A stretch of 64,000 nucleotides of DNA, taken from assembly GCA_029983695.1 (NCBI GenBank), contig JASBZB010000012.1:1-64000 (forward strand), in the 5' to 3' direction. The position numbers and the translations under genes are program-made. Source of the DNA: Lutispora sp003527145 (GTDB lineage: Bacteria > Bacillota > Clostridia > Lutisporales > Lutisporaceae). The notes under the pieces were generated by a model. That model did not search any database, was not told the origin of the DNA, and saw nothing but the letters and a program-made list of their open reading frames with translations. Of this stretch, positions 34,898 through 43,832 are shown piece by piece (position 1 is the stretch's first letter; each line of letters starts with the position of its first letter).

Positions 34898-35872
34898 ATG
34901 AAAATAGTTGTATTGGATGGATATACATTAAACCCCGGAGATTTGTCTTGGAGGGCCATCGAAAATTTCGGGAATTTGGTTGTATATGATAGGACCTCAT
35001 TTGACAAAAGTGATGACGATTTGATCTTGGATAGGATCCAGGATGCGGATATAGTCTTTACCAATAAGACCCCATTGTCCGAAAATGTTATAAAAAAAGC
35101 TGGAAAACTGAGATATATAGGAGTTCTGGCAACAGGCTACGATGTTGTGGATGTCAAGGCTGCATCCCAAACGGGGATTGTTGTAACAAACATACCCAGC
35201 TACGGCACAGCCACAGTATCGCAAATGGCCATCGCACTCCTTTTGGAAATATGCCATCATGTGGGAGTGCATGATGAATCCGTACATAGGGGTGACTGGG
35301 CCAACTCGCCAGATTGGTGCTACTGGCACTACCCCATCATTGAGCTGGCGGGCAAGACTATGGGCATCATAGGCTACGGCAGGATAGGGCAATCTACGGG
35401 AAAAGCCGCTCAGGCATTTGGTATGAATGTGCTGGCATACAATCCCAGCAAGAACAAGAGCTTGGAAAATGAGACCATGAAATATGCGGATCTGGATGAA
35501 TTGCTGTCTTCCTCAGATGTTATCGTATTGCATTGCCCTTCCAATGAAAGCACAAAAGGAATGATAAATAAGAATTCCATAGCTAAGATGAAGGATGGAG
35601 TAATACTCATCAATAATTCCCGGGGAGCTCTCATCGTGGAAGAAGACCTGGCAGAGGCTTTGAATAGCGGAAAGATAGCAGGAGCCGCTGTTGATGTAGT
35701 GTCATCCGAGCCTATAAAAGAAGACAATGTGCTGCTTAAAGCAAAGAATTGCATAATAACGCCTCATATATCATGGGCTTCAAAGGAAGCAAGACAGAGG
35801 ATCATGGATATGGCAGCAGACAGTCTGGCCCGCTTTTTATCAGGGAATCCCATCAATGTTGTGAACAAGTAA
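34898..35872 (+). CDS. hprA: D-2-hydroxyacid dehydrogenase (hydroxypyruvate reductase-like)
   Basis: 324-aa NAD-dependent dehydrogenase. Rossmann motif GIIGYGRIGQSTG, the catalytic Arg in NNSRGALIVEEDL, a Glu in SSEPIKEDN and His in TPHISWASKEAR form the family triad. The overall pattern (VLATGYDVVDVKAASQ, GDWANSPDWCYWH) is that of glycerate dehydrogenases acting on hydroxypyruvate/D-glycerate, though 2-oxoacids of other kinds are possible. GAGAGGAG lies upstream. With the glycerate kinase at 51822 and the sugar-acid operon beginning at 36214 it may help channel C3 hydroxyacids into glycolysis. Confidence 0.88.
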   Translation: MKIVVLDGYTLNPGDLSWRAIENFGNLVVYDRTSFDKSDDDLILDRIQDADIVFTNKTPLSENVIKKAGKLRYIGVLATGYDVVDVKAASQTGIVVTNIPSYGTATVSQMAIALLLEICHHVGVHDESVHRGDWANSPDWCYWHYPIIELAGKTMGIIGYGRIGQSTGKAAQAFGMNVLAYNPSKNKSLENETMKYADLDELLSSSDVIVLHCPSNESTKGMINKNSIAKMKDGVILINNSRGALIVEEDLAEALNSGKIAGAAVDVVSSEPIKEDNVLLKAKNCIITPHISWASKEARQRIMDMAADSLARFLSGNPINVVNK

Positions 35873-36069
35873 TGCCCAATAAAAGCATGCCACCCGTTAT
35901 TATTTTCCCGTTGATCGGCTCCCCTAAAAATAAAACACCTATAAGGTTGGCGAAAACCTTCAAGCGAAGTAATTATTCCCGACATGCCTGTCGTATTGGT
36001 GACTATCTTGCCATAGACAGAACTCAATACAAAAAATAGGGCTGATAAAAGCACATAAAATGCTCCCAA
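35853..36069 (-). pseudogene. EamA/DMT-family transporter remnant
   Basis: From a TTG at 36069 with AGGAGG upstream, the frame reads as an EamA N-terminus (GAFYVLLSALFFVLSSVYGK, then TNTTGMSGIITS). It then jumps, in another frame, to a typical EamA C-terminus (VFANLIGVLFLGEPINGKI, then GGMLLLGIT). About 200 internal codons are missing. The 3' end overlaps the end of the hydroxyacid dehydrogenase gene by 20 bases. It is a deletion remnant of a drug/metabolite transporter and is surely non-functional. Confidence 0.75.
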
Positions 36070-36151
36070 TTGAACGCCTCCTAAGCCGCTGCAGCATAAT
36101 TGATTCTTATTGAGCCAAAACGCATATTTTTTATGCTGCAGAAATGTAATT

Positions 36152-36215
36152 AAAGCTAAAAAGTTACTCCCCCGTCCAGTACAGGGCACTGTAGGAGAAG
36201 TAACTTTTTAGCTTT
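36152..36215. terminator. Long hairpin between dapA-like gene and the EamA remnant
   Basis: Perfect 17-bp stem (AAAGCTAAAAAGTTACT at 36152-36168 with 36199-36215) enclosing a 30-base loop that itself has a small CAGTGCCCTGTACTG hairpin. The right arm overlaps the stop codon of the dapA-like gene. T-rich arms suggest termination in either direction. Confidence 0.6.
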
Positions 36216-37098
36216 ATTTTGTTGCTCCGTAATCCCTGAGAACCTTTTCCACCGCTTTCGTATTCTCTTCAGATAAGGGTCTCAACGGTCTGCGAGGCTT
36301 CCCGCCTTCATATCCCAGCATGTCCAAAGCAGCTTTCAGTCCCGGTACTCCATATTTGCCGGTGACAGCAAAGTTAGGTGCTATCAGCTTTTGCTGCAGT
36401 TCTTGGGCTTCATTGAGCTTTCCTTCTTTAAAGAGTGAAACCAGCTTGCAGCAGTCTTCCGGTAATATGTTTGCCAAAGCCAGTGTAGCTCCCCTGGCAC
36501 CCACAGCCAATGCCGGCAGCAGGTATCCTGCATTCCCTGCAAATACTGCAAAGTCATCGTCTGTATCCCTTACTGTTTCTGCAATCTGTACTATATTCCC
36601 CGAGGTGTCCTTTATCCCCACAATATTCGGATGTTTGGAAAGTCTTGCTACCAAGCCTGCTGTCAGATTTATGCCCGTATTCCCCGGCATGTTATATATC
36701 ATTACAGGTACCTTGCATCCATCTGCCACATCCATATAGTGCTTGTATAATATTTCTTCGTTCATACCGCCCTTAAAATAGTTTGGCGGCAATACCAGTA
36801 CTGCATCAGCTCCCAAGTCCGCCATTTTATTGCTCAGGGATATGGTTTCACGAGTGGATTCACAGGCTGTACCCACAATTATTTTCTTGTCCTTGGTAAA
36901 ATTATTTACTACAAATTTAACCAGTTCCAATTTTTCTTCCTGTGACAGGTAAACAAATTCTCCATTGGAGCCGAGCACTACTATGCCGTCCAGGTCTGTT
37001 TTGGCCCATCTGTCCAAATTATGCTTCATCTTCCCATAGTCTATGTCCTCATTGTCTTTAAAAGGTGTTACTATGGGCGTATATATTCCCTTAAACAT
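36214..37098 (-). CDS. DapA-family aldolase (dihydrodipicolinate synthase/KDG aldolase-like)
   Basis: 294-aa class I TIM-barrel lyase. The Schiff-base Lys in IVGIKDTSGN, the Tyr in MIYNMPGNTG and the early GSNGEFVYLS motif identify the DHDPS/NAL family. Being the last gene of a sugar-acid operon (transporter, IlvD-like dehydratase, UxaA-like hydrolase, LarA-like protein), it more likely cleaves or dehydrates a 2-keto-3-deoxy sugar acid than makes lysine. A biosynthetic DapA role remains possible. The ATG lies after GGAGGC. Confidence 0.85.
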   Translation of the reverse strand: MFKGIYTPIVTPFKDNEDIDYGKMKHNLDRWAKTDLDGIVVLGSNGEFVYLSQEEKLELVKFVVNNFTKDKKIIVGTACESTRETISLSNKMADLGADAVLVLPPNYFKGGMNEEILYKHYMDVADGCKVPVMIYNMPGNTGINLTAGLVARLSKHPNIVGIKDTSGNIVQIAETVRDTDDDFAVFAGNAGYLLPALAVGARGATLALANILPEDCCKLVSLFKEGKLNEAQELQQKLIAPNFAVTGKYGVPGLKAALDMLGYEGGKPRRPLRPLSEENTKAVEKVLRDYGATK

Positions 37099-37140
37099 TT
37101 TTTTGCCTCCTTCGCATTAGTCGATACTATCGGATATGGT

Positions 37141-38409
37141 TTATAGCAGGTTGCCTTCTTCATCAAAGGGCAGCTCCTCCAAATCTCCGATGAACTCCAG
37201 ATTTGGATGTCCTTTTGCTTCCTCCATAAGGCTTTCAGAGATGTATATCTCTCCTAATTCCAGGGTGTTTTTGATTCTGACCATTTTTATCTTATTGACA
37301 TCCTCTACATTGGATGTCTTTACCGCAGCTTGAATGCAAAGCTTATCATTTTCCAAAACCATTGGAATCTTTATAGTGATTTGTACCGTAGAGGTTATTG
37401 AGTTAGGATAGCTTTGGTCAAATTTCATTTTATTGAAGAAACGCCTTGTAGTAAAATCAGCCAGTCCGATCCCGTTTCCATTGCCATGGGATTGTTCTGT
37501 CAGATCCAATACGGCTAATTTAGTTATGGTTGGGCCTCCGCTTATATAAGGAGTATGGTATCTGCCGATGATATTGGTATCCATCCCTGTCCCTGTAATG
37601 TTCTTGCCTATTTCATCAATTATTAAAGCGTCAAATTTATCAAAGCTGATTTTCGCCAAATTGCTCTTGGCTTCTTCCAGCAAGCCGGGTTCTTTGCTAA
37701 GTATTTCATTCTTGCCCATGGCTATTATCCTGCTCGTTTCATCATAGGCATTCTCCAGAATGCCCAGCGCAAATACAATATTCTTCTTCTCAATGACAAC
37801 GCTTGCTATATCAGGCAGGTTTACAGCCATTTTCCCAAAGCCGAGCCTGTGGCAGGTTTCCGCTCCTTTTTGCTTTCCCAGGCCTATGGTGATCATCTTT
37901 ACTAAACCGCTCTCATAAGGCCCCCGAAATCCGACATGGGGCTTGATTCGATTTATTACTACTATTCCGTCTGCTTCATCAGCGATTTTATCGATATATA
38001 CCGGCAACCCGGTATCTGTGGTCCCGATTTGTACTACTTCCATGGATGACCTTATAGGTACCCCTACGGATCCTTCCGTAATATTCATAGACTCGAGCAC
38101 TTTGATCTGGCCTTCCGCGCTGGCTCCTCCGTGGCTTCCCATAGCAGGCACTATAAACGGCTCTGCACCGGTCTGCTTTATATTTTTTACCACTGACCTT
38201 ATGATTATATCAATGTTGGCTACTCCCCGGCTTCCTGCCGTTATAGCAATTTTCTGTCCTCTTCCTATAGAGTTCAATAATCCTTTTTCCCTTAGCTCCT
38301 TTGATACTTCAGTATCTATGTCTTCTATACGGGGGCGGGGAAAGGCTTGTCTCACTTTTATAAATTTAGGGATGGGTACTTCTCCTAGAAGCTGATCAAA
38401 TATATCCAT
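37141..38409 (-). CDS. LarA-like (DUF2088 / lactate racemase-family) protein
   Basis: 422-aa protein of the nickel-dependent lactate-racemase superfamily, as judged by the N-terminal ITAGSRGVANIDIIIRSV segment, PAMGSHGGAS and a central HVGFRGPYESGLVKM. Characterised relatives racemise 2-hydroxyacids with a nickel-pincer cofactor made by LarBCE; none of those genes is visible here, so cofactor and reaction are unsure. Gene order suggests epimerisation of a hydroxy acid in the pathway. A pair of palindromes at 38428-38452 lies just upstream. Confidence 0.7.
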   Translation of the reverse strand: MDIFDQLLGEVPIPKFIKVRQAFPRPRIEDIDTEVSKELREKGLLNSIGRGQKIAITAGSRGVANIDIIIRSVVKNIKQTGAEPFIVPAMGSHGGASAEGQIKVLESMNITEGSVGVPIRSSMEVVQIGTTDTGLPVYIDKIADEADGIVVINRIKPHVGFRGPYESGLVKMITIGLGKQKGAETCHRLGFGKMAVNLPDIASVVIEKKNIVFALGILENAYDETSRIIAMGKNEILSKEPGLLEEAKSNLAKISFDKFDALIIDEIGKNITGTGMDTNIIGRYHTPYISGGPTITKLAVLDLTEQSHGNGNGIGLADFTTRRFFNKMKFDQSYPNSITSTVQITIKIPMVLENDKLCIQAAVKTSNVEDVNKIKMVRIKNTLELGEIYISESLMEEAKGHPNLEFIGDLEELPFDEEGNLL

Positions 38410-38427
38410 CTTATTTCCCCCTAATTG

Positions 38428-38452
38428 CAGAATTCTGCTCAGCAGAATTCTG
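38428..38452. promoter_or_regulatory. Tandem palindrome, possible operator
   Basis: CAGAATTCTG occurs twice (38428-38437 and 38443-38452) around CTCAG. Each copy is a perfect 10-base palindrome and the pair also forms a hairpin. It lies 18 bases upstream of the LarA-like gene. Confidence 0.45.
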
Positions 38453-38459
38453 ATTATTT

Positions 38460-38650
38460 GATTTTACTGCGATAACTTTGTTTAAATTGTTTTGCTGACT
38501 GATAAAAGAGTGCTTTGTGAAGGAACTTAGAGCTTGTTAGCGAAGTCAAGGTGAATTGCGACACAGGAGCAAGAGAAGGTGCCCTGGGGCATTCGCAATC
38601 GTTATCCGTCAACAAAACAAATACACCAATTAGTTATTACAATAAAATCA
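38460..38650. other. Intergenic stretch with paired segments, no gene
   Basis: No open frame or promoter is evident. ATTGCGA (near 38576) and TCGCAAT (near 38603) can pair around a GGTGCCCTGGGGCA core, and GATAAC/GTTATC recur further out. It might be a structured RNA or an intergenic repeat, positioned inside the operon between the UxaA-like and LarA-like genes. I do not recognise it. Confidence 0.3.
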
Positions 38651-39814
38651 TTATTTTCTTGTTACACAGAAAAGCTCGTCATGTTTGAGCATTTCCGCTT
38701 TAGTTTTTCTGCCTGATGCCACTTGGAGAACGAGTTCATATATTTCTTTGCCTTTTTCCTCCAGGCTATCCCCTTGGCTAATTATTGTGCCTGCATTATA
38801 ATCTATATTTTCTTTCATCTTTTCATAAGTAAAATCATTGCCTGTAACCTTTATTACCGGCACAAAGGGGAACCCGGTGGGAGTGCCCCTGCCCGAAGTA
38901 AATACAATGACTTGGGCGCTGCCCCCTACAAAGCTTGTCACTACCTCTCCGTCATGGCCCGGAGAATCCATAAGATATACTCCGCCTAATGTTTCAGGCT
39001 TTTCTGCATAGCCCAGTACGCCATTTATTGTTTTTGTACCTGATTTATATATTCCGCCTAGGGCTTTCTCTACTACGGAGCTTACTCCGCCATCAAAATT
39101 TCCCGTAGAAATCAAAGCTCCTCTGTGACAAAATCTTGGATCAGTACCTATTTTTCTCAACTTTTCTTCGGTATTTGCAATGGTTTCTTCTATTTCCCGG
39201 GCAACCTTTCCATCAAAAGCTCTTGCGGATAATATATGCTCGGCTCCCAGCAATTCGGTGACCTCTGAGAATAATATGGTACCTCCATCATCTACCAACA
39301 GATCGGACATAGCTCCTACAGCAGGATTTGCGGCTATTCCGGATGTGGCATCAGTGCCTCCGCATTTTACCCCTACTACCAAATCCTTTACATCACAAGA
39401 AATCTTTTCCTGCATGGAAAATTCCTCAGCCCATTTTTTTGCTATTCTGACACCCTTTTCGATGGCTTTAAGGGAATCCCCTTCGTCTTGGATCACAACC
39501 TTTTCTACAGGCTTTTGTGATTTCATCAATCCTCTTACAAATTCATCGGGAGTGAATCTTTCACAGCCTAAGCCCACCACTAATACGGCCGCCAGGTTAG
39601 GATGGTTGCCCATTGCGATGAGGGTTCTGGCAGTTATCTCCAAGTCTTCTCCCACCTGACTGCATCCTACGGGATGACTTAAGTATACGGATCCTTCTAC
39701 TTGCTCTGCAATCAATTTTGCTACTCTGTTGGCGCAAAATACAGAAGGTATTATTCCTATATAGTTTCTGACACCAACTTGCCCATTGGGTCTTTTATAT
39801 CCCATAAACTTCAT
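38651..39814 (-). CDS. UxaA-family hydrolase, large (C-terminal) subunit
   Basis: 387-aa protein of the altronate/galactarate dehydratase family (UxaA_C). Typical segments are GYKRPNGQVGVRNYIGIIP, HPVGCSQVGED, VVGVKCGGTDATSGIAANPA and SPGHDGEVVTSFVGG. Together with the small SAF-domain subunit encoded just upstream it would be an iron-dependent sugar-acid dehydratase. ATG at 39814 has AGGAGGGG upstream; the open frame to 39844 overlaps the neighbour. Substrate (altronate, galactarate or another hydroxy acid) is unknown. Confidence 0.86.
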   Translation of the reverse strand: MKFMGYKRPNGQVGVRNYIGIIPSVFCANRVAKLIAEQVEGSVYLSHPVGCSQVGEDLEITARTLIAMGNHPNLAAVLVVGLGCERFTPDEFVRGLMKSQKPVEKVVIQDEGDSLKAIEKGVRIAKKWAEEFSMQEKISCDVKDLVVGVKCGGTDATSGIAANPAVGAMSDLLVDDGGTILFSEVTELLGAEHILSARAFDGKVAREIEETIANTEEKLRKIGTDPRFCHRGALISTGNFDGGVSSVVEKALGGIYKSGTKTINGVLGYAEKPETLGGVYLMDSPGHDGEVVTSFVGGSAQVIVFTSGRGTPTGFPFVPVIKVTGNDFTYEKMKENIDYNAGTIISQGDSLEEKGKEIYELVLQVASGRKTKAEMLKHDELFCVTRK

Positions 39815-39825
39815 ATTATCCCCTC

Positions 39826-40089
39826 CTATTTCCCACGCCTGCATCCCATATTATGGTTGTGTATCCATTGGCCTTTAGCTATATCCTCCAAGGCATAGCC
39901 TATCTCTTCGCCATATTTATAAACGATATCTTCCCGTGCAAAATCCTTTAGAGCAACTTTATGTCCAAACTCAATGTTTTCAAGCAGCTTGATATCTTCA
40001 CCTTTATAATTAAAATATTCACCTGATTTGCCCTTTTCAAGCAAGACACCTACATTATCTTTTTCATTTATTACAAGTATCCTCAGCAA
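39826..40089 (-). CDS. UxaA-family hydrolase, small SAF-domain subunit
   Basis: 87-aa SAF-domain protein corresponding to the N-terminal part of UxaA/GarD enzymes, with the conserved late GQWIHNHNM. In many Clostridia this domain is encoded separately before the large subunit, as here (11-base gap). It follows the IlvD-like gene by 2 bases. Confidence 0.85.
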   Translation of the reverse strand: MLRILVINEKDNVGVLLEKGKSGEYFNYKGEDIKLLENIEFGHKVALKDFAREDIVYKYGEEIGYALEDIAKGQWIHNHNMGCRRGK

Positions 40090-40091
40090 GT

Positions 40092-41759
40092 TTATTCCCC
40101 CCTAAAGATAGTGGCGCCTTCATTGGCAGCACTTACAATACGTTGATAAGTCTTTAAAAAGCCCTTAGGTTCCTTTGTGGGCTTGTATATCCAATTCTTT
40201 AATCTATCTGCAATCTCTTCATCAGATAATTCAATTTCTAATTTTCTATTATGAATATCGATATTGATCATATCTCCATCCTCAACTATGGCTAAAGGGC
40301 CGCCATCTGCCGCTTCAGGTGTTACATAGCCTATGCAGGGCCCTCTCGTAGCTCCGGAATACCTGGCATCCGTGATCATCGCTACACTATCTCCAAAGCC
40401 CATGCCTACCAAGAGAGCTGCAGGTATGGATAATTCCCTCATTCCGGGCCCACCCTTGGGTCCTTCATATCGTATGATCAAAACATCTCCATGCTCTACT
40501 TTATCATTGAGCAGCAATTCCCTGACTTCTTCTTCACTATTTGCAACCTTTGCAGGTCCCCTGTGAACCATCATCTTCTCCGATACTCCGCTTTGTTTTA
40601 CAACAGCACCTAAAGGGGCTAAGTTTCCTTTTAATATAGCTATTCCGCCTTCTTGGGCCAAAGGATTCTCGATGCTTCTGATGACATCAGATTCTTTAAA
40701 ATGTACGTTCTCTAATTCTTCTCTCAAGGTTTTGCCTGTCACCGTCATGACATCCAGGCTTAAAAGCGGTGATAAAGCTTTAAGTAAAGCTGGTACTCCC
40801 CCGGCCAGATGAAAATCTTTTAAGGTATATTTAGATGCGGGCTTGAATTTTGCCAGCAAAGGTGTTTTTTTGCTTAACTCATCAAAGATATCTATTGTAA
40901 CATTTAAACCTAATTGCTTGGCAATGGCAGGAATGTGGAGTATTGCATTGGTGGATCCGCCGATAGCCATAATATATTTAATAATATTTTCTATACTATC
41001 TCTGTCCATTATCTTGCTCGATGTAAGATCTTCCCTGACCATATCTACGATTCTCTCTCCGGTGGCTTTGGCAAGCCTGAGGCGGGAAGATGCCACTGCG
41101 CTTATGGTGCCGCATCCCGGCAGCGACAGGCCAAAAGCCTCCACCAGCGTGCTCATGGTATTGGCCGTGCCCATCATTCCGCAAGCGCCGCAAGTCTGGC
41201 AGGTTTCGTTTTCTATTGTCTTAAATTCATCCTCATCTATAAAACCTGCTTTATATCTTCCCATGGCTTCTTTTACATCGCTTAATATCAGGTCTTGTCC
41301 CTTGTGGTTATATGGCTCCATAGGTCCTCCGGTCACAAATATCGCGGGTAAATTTAAGGAAGCCGCTGCCATCAACATGCCGGGAACAATCTTGTCACAG
41401 GAACACAGCATGACCAAACCGTCGAATTGATTAGCTTCAACCATTAACTCAATGGATGCACATATGATATCCCTGCTGGGCAATATACTATGCATCCCTT
41501 TGCCTTGGGCTATGCCATCACAGGGAGCGATGGTGTTGAATTCTACCGGCATTCCGCCGTTTGACCATATTCCATTTTTTACGTGCTCGCTTAGCTTTCT
41601 CAAGTGAGCATGGCCCGGATTAGCATCTGTCCACGAGTTGACAATCCCTATCAGAGGCTTTTTGAAATCTTTATCATCATAGCCCATTGCTTTATATATG
41701 CTGCGAGGATACGCTCCTGCCAACCCTTCCAACATATCTGAACTTCTTGTTTTAATCAC
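40092..41759 (-). CDS. ilvD: IlvD/Edd-family dehydratase
   Basis: 555-aa Fe-S dehydratase. CSCDKIVPG and TCQTCGACGMMGTANTMS supply the cluster cysteines; MTDARYSGATRGP-like (here ITDARYSGATRGPCIGYVTPE) and the C-terminal family pattern agree with dihydroxy-acid dehydratase. In branched-chain synthesis it converts 2,3-dihydroxy-acids to 2-keto acids. Relatives act on aldonates (gluconate, xylonate, arabonate), and the surrounding catabolic operon favours such a sugar-acid role. It starts about 50 bases after tctA. Confidence 0.88.
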   Translation of the reverse strand: MIKTRSSDMLEGLAGAYPRSIYKAMGYDDKDFKKPLIGIVNSWTDANPGHAHLRKLSEHVKNGIWSNGGMPVEFNTIAPCDGIAQGKGMHSILPSRDIICASIELMVEANQFDGLVMLCSCDKIVPGMLMAAASLNLPAIFVTGGPMEPYNHKGQDLILSDVKEAMGRYKAGFIDEDEFKTIENETCQTCGACGMMGTANTMSTLVEAFGLSLPGCGTISAVASSRLRLAKATGERIVDMVREDLTSSKIMDRDSIENIIKYIMAIGGSTNAILHIPAIAKQLGLNVTIDIFDELSKKTPLLAKFKPASKYTLKDFHLAGGVPALLKALSPLLSLDVMTVTGKTLREELENVHFKESDVIRSIENPLAQEGGIAILKGNLAPLGAVVKQSGVSEKMMVHRGPAKVANSEEEVRELLLNDKVEHGDVLIIRYEGPKGGPGMRELSIPAALLVGMGFGDSVAMITDARYSGATRGPCIGYVTPEAADGGPLAIVEDGDMINIDIHNRKLEIELSDEEIADRLKNWIYKPTKEPKGFLKTYQRIVSAANEGATIFRGE

Positions 41760-41810
41760 TTAAGTACCCCCTTGTAATAGTCGTAAGCGCTGCATTCCAT
41801 CCCACAGCCG

Positions 41811-43319
41811 CTAAGCATTCACCGTTTGCTTCTTTAGCTTTCTTTTTATATATGAGAATAACGGCGTTGCTTGTAACACAGATATCAATGAGATAAGTAA
41901 AAGCACTGCAGATATAGGATTTTTTAAGAAAATCATCCAGCTGCCATGGCCGATCAATAATGATTGATGCAAGCTCGTATCCAGCATTTGTCCCAAGATC
42001 ATACCTACAACCATAGGAGCAGTGGGCATTTTTATCTTATCCATGAAATATCCCAAAATCCCAAAGGCAAACATTAAGAATACGTCAAATATACTGTTGT
42101 TTATTGCAAAAGATCCTATGACGCAAAGAATTATAATTATCGGAGCCAAAACTTTATTTGTTATTTTTGTTACATTGATGCATAAACGCGTAAACAGCAA
42201 TCCCAAAAGAAACATTGCTATATTGCTGAACATAACCGCCCATATCAAGGTATATGTTATCTCTGCATGCTCTGTCATGAGCGTTGGTCCGGGCATTATG
42301 CCATGCACCATAAGGCCTCCCATTATTATGGCCGTTGCTGAGCTGCCGGGTATGCCCAAGGTAATGGTAGGTATCAAAGCTCCTCCTACTACAGCGTTAT
42401 TTGCTGCCTCAGCCGCTGCAACGCCTTCAATGCATCCCTTGCCAAATTTATCCTTGTCCTTTGAGAATCTTTTTGCTTCGTTATAGCCAAACCAGCAAGC
42501 AGTATCACCGCCGGTTCCGGGAATTATCCCTGTAAATATACCTATCGCTGACGATCTTAGGGTAGTAACAAATATGGATTTGAATTCTTCCCAGGTCGGC
42601 AGCATTCTATCGGTAACAGAGCTTATAGGCTTTACTGCTTCTTGATCTTTCTCGATCAATCTTATGGCCTGCGGTATAGAAAACAAACCGATCAAAGCAA
42701 CTGTATATGGCACTCCGGAAAACAGATTCATAGATCCGAAGGTAAATCTCGGCGTACCCGTTATAGGGTCCATTCCTACTAAAGCCAATAACAGTCCTAT
42801 TACGCCCGATAATAAGCCAAGCCATGCAGAGCCTTGGGACAAAGAGCCAATTATAGTGATTCCCAGCACAGCTACTGCAAATAATTCAACAGGGCCGAAT
42901 TGCAGTGCAAAGTTCCCGAGTATAGGAGCTATAGTAAGCAGCGCAATACTGCTGATAACCCCTCCAATAAGAGAAGCTGTCAAAGATACTCCTAGTGCCT
43001 TTCCCGCTCTGCCCTGCTGCGCCATCGGATATCCGTCCATTACTGTAGCAGCGGCAGCCGGAGTTCCTGGTGTTTTTATAAGTATTGCTGCTATAGATCC
43101 GCCATACATCGCACCCATATATAAAGATGCAAGCATACTGATTCCTGCAGCGGGGTCCATACCAAAAGTAATAGGCAGAAGCAAAGCAATAGCCATAGTC
43201 GCCGATAAGCCCGGCATGGCCCCTACAAATAGCCCTAAAGCAGTGCCCAGGATAATAGACACTAAGCTTGAAAAAGAAAAAACATTAGTCAATCCTAACA
43301 ACATATTTTCCAATATCAT
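41811..43319 (-). CDS. tctA: Tripartite tricarboxylate transporter, large permease TctA
   Basis: 502-aa membrane protein with about 11-12 helices and the conserved GLFVGAMPGLSATMAIALLLP and GIIPGTGGDTACWFGYNEAKR segments of TctA. With TctB and TctC it forms a sodium- or proton-driven, binding-protein-dependent carboxylate importer. It begins 13 bases after tctB. Confidence 0.93.
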   Translation of the reverse strand: MILENMLLGLTNVFSFSSLVSIILGTALGLFVGAMPGLSATMAIALLLPITFGMDPAAGISMLASLYMGAMYGGSIAAILIKTPGTPAAAATVMDGYPMAQQGRAGKALGVSLTASLIGGVISSIALLTIAPILGNFALQFGPVELFAVAVLGITIIGSLSQGSAWLGLLSGVIGLLLALVGMDPITGTPRFTFGSMNLFSGVPYTVALIGLFSIPQAIRLIEKDQEAVKPISSVTDRMLPTWEEFKSIFVTTLRSSAIGIFTGIIPGTGGDTACWFGYNEAKRFSKDKDKFGKGCIEGVAAAEAANNAVVGGALIPTITLGIPGSSATAIIMGGLMVHGIMPGPTLMTEHAEITYTLIWAVMFSNIAMFLLGLLFTRLCINVTKITNKVLAPIIIILCVIGSFAINNSIFDVFLMFAFGILGYFMDKIKMPTAPMVVGMILGQMLDTSLHQSLLIGHGSWMIFLKNPISAVLLLISLISVLQATPLFSYIKRKLKKQTVNA

Positions 43320-43332
43320 TCAATATCACCCC

Positions 43333-43794
43333 TCACTTAAGTATTCCCATGGGTATAGGCAGCTTCAAAAATACTACAAATACAAAATATACAAATATAG
43401 TGAATCCTGCTGCTATAAGAATCATATTCCTCAATTTTGTGGCTTTTAAAAACATATAAGTTGCAATTATATAGATTGGAGTAATTATAAAATAACCTAT
43501 TGGTTTCATTACAAATATATACACCGCAACCATCGCAGCGAATATAAATGCTCTGACGTGATTTATCTCGCCAGGTGCTTCAGCATCGCCGCCCGACTCT
43601 TCAGCTTTTTTACTTTTTCTATAAGCCTCCCATATCACTCCAAGGGATAATAATACAATCACCGCCATCAAAATCCTTGGCAATTTAGCAGCTTCCGGAG
43701 GCAACTTAAACGAGTTCATAAAAAATATAAAGGCAAATAGAATAGCTAAAACAGCAGCTGTTATGTACTTATAAAAGTTCTTCAATTCATCCAC
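43333..43794 (-). CDS. tctB: Tripartite tricarboxylate transporter, small permease TctB
   Basis: 153-aa protein with four hydrophobic segments and a polar loop (YRKSKKAEESGGDAEAPGE) between helices 2 and 3, the normal TctB layout. Sequence conservation in this family is low, but the position between tctC and tctA settles the call. GGAGGTGG precedes the start. Confidence 0.88.
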   Translation of the reverse strand: MDELKNFYKYITAAVLAILFAFIFFMNSFKLPPEAAKLPRILMAVIVLLSLGVIWEAYRKSKKAEESGGDAEAPGEINHVRAFIFAAMVAVYIFVMKPIGYFIITPIYIIATYMFLKATKLRNMILIAAGFTIFVYFVFVVFLKLPIPMGILK

Positions 43795-43832
43795 CTCCTG
43801 GTATAAAGGAGAGAGGGGAACCCTCTCTCTTC

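Noticed and set aside
35764..36189. 141-codon frame as an intact gene
   Set aside because: It is a chance fusion through the EamA remnant and out of frame with the transporter's C-terminus.
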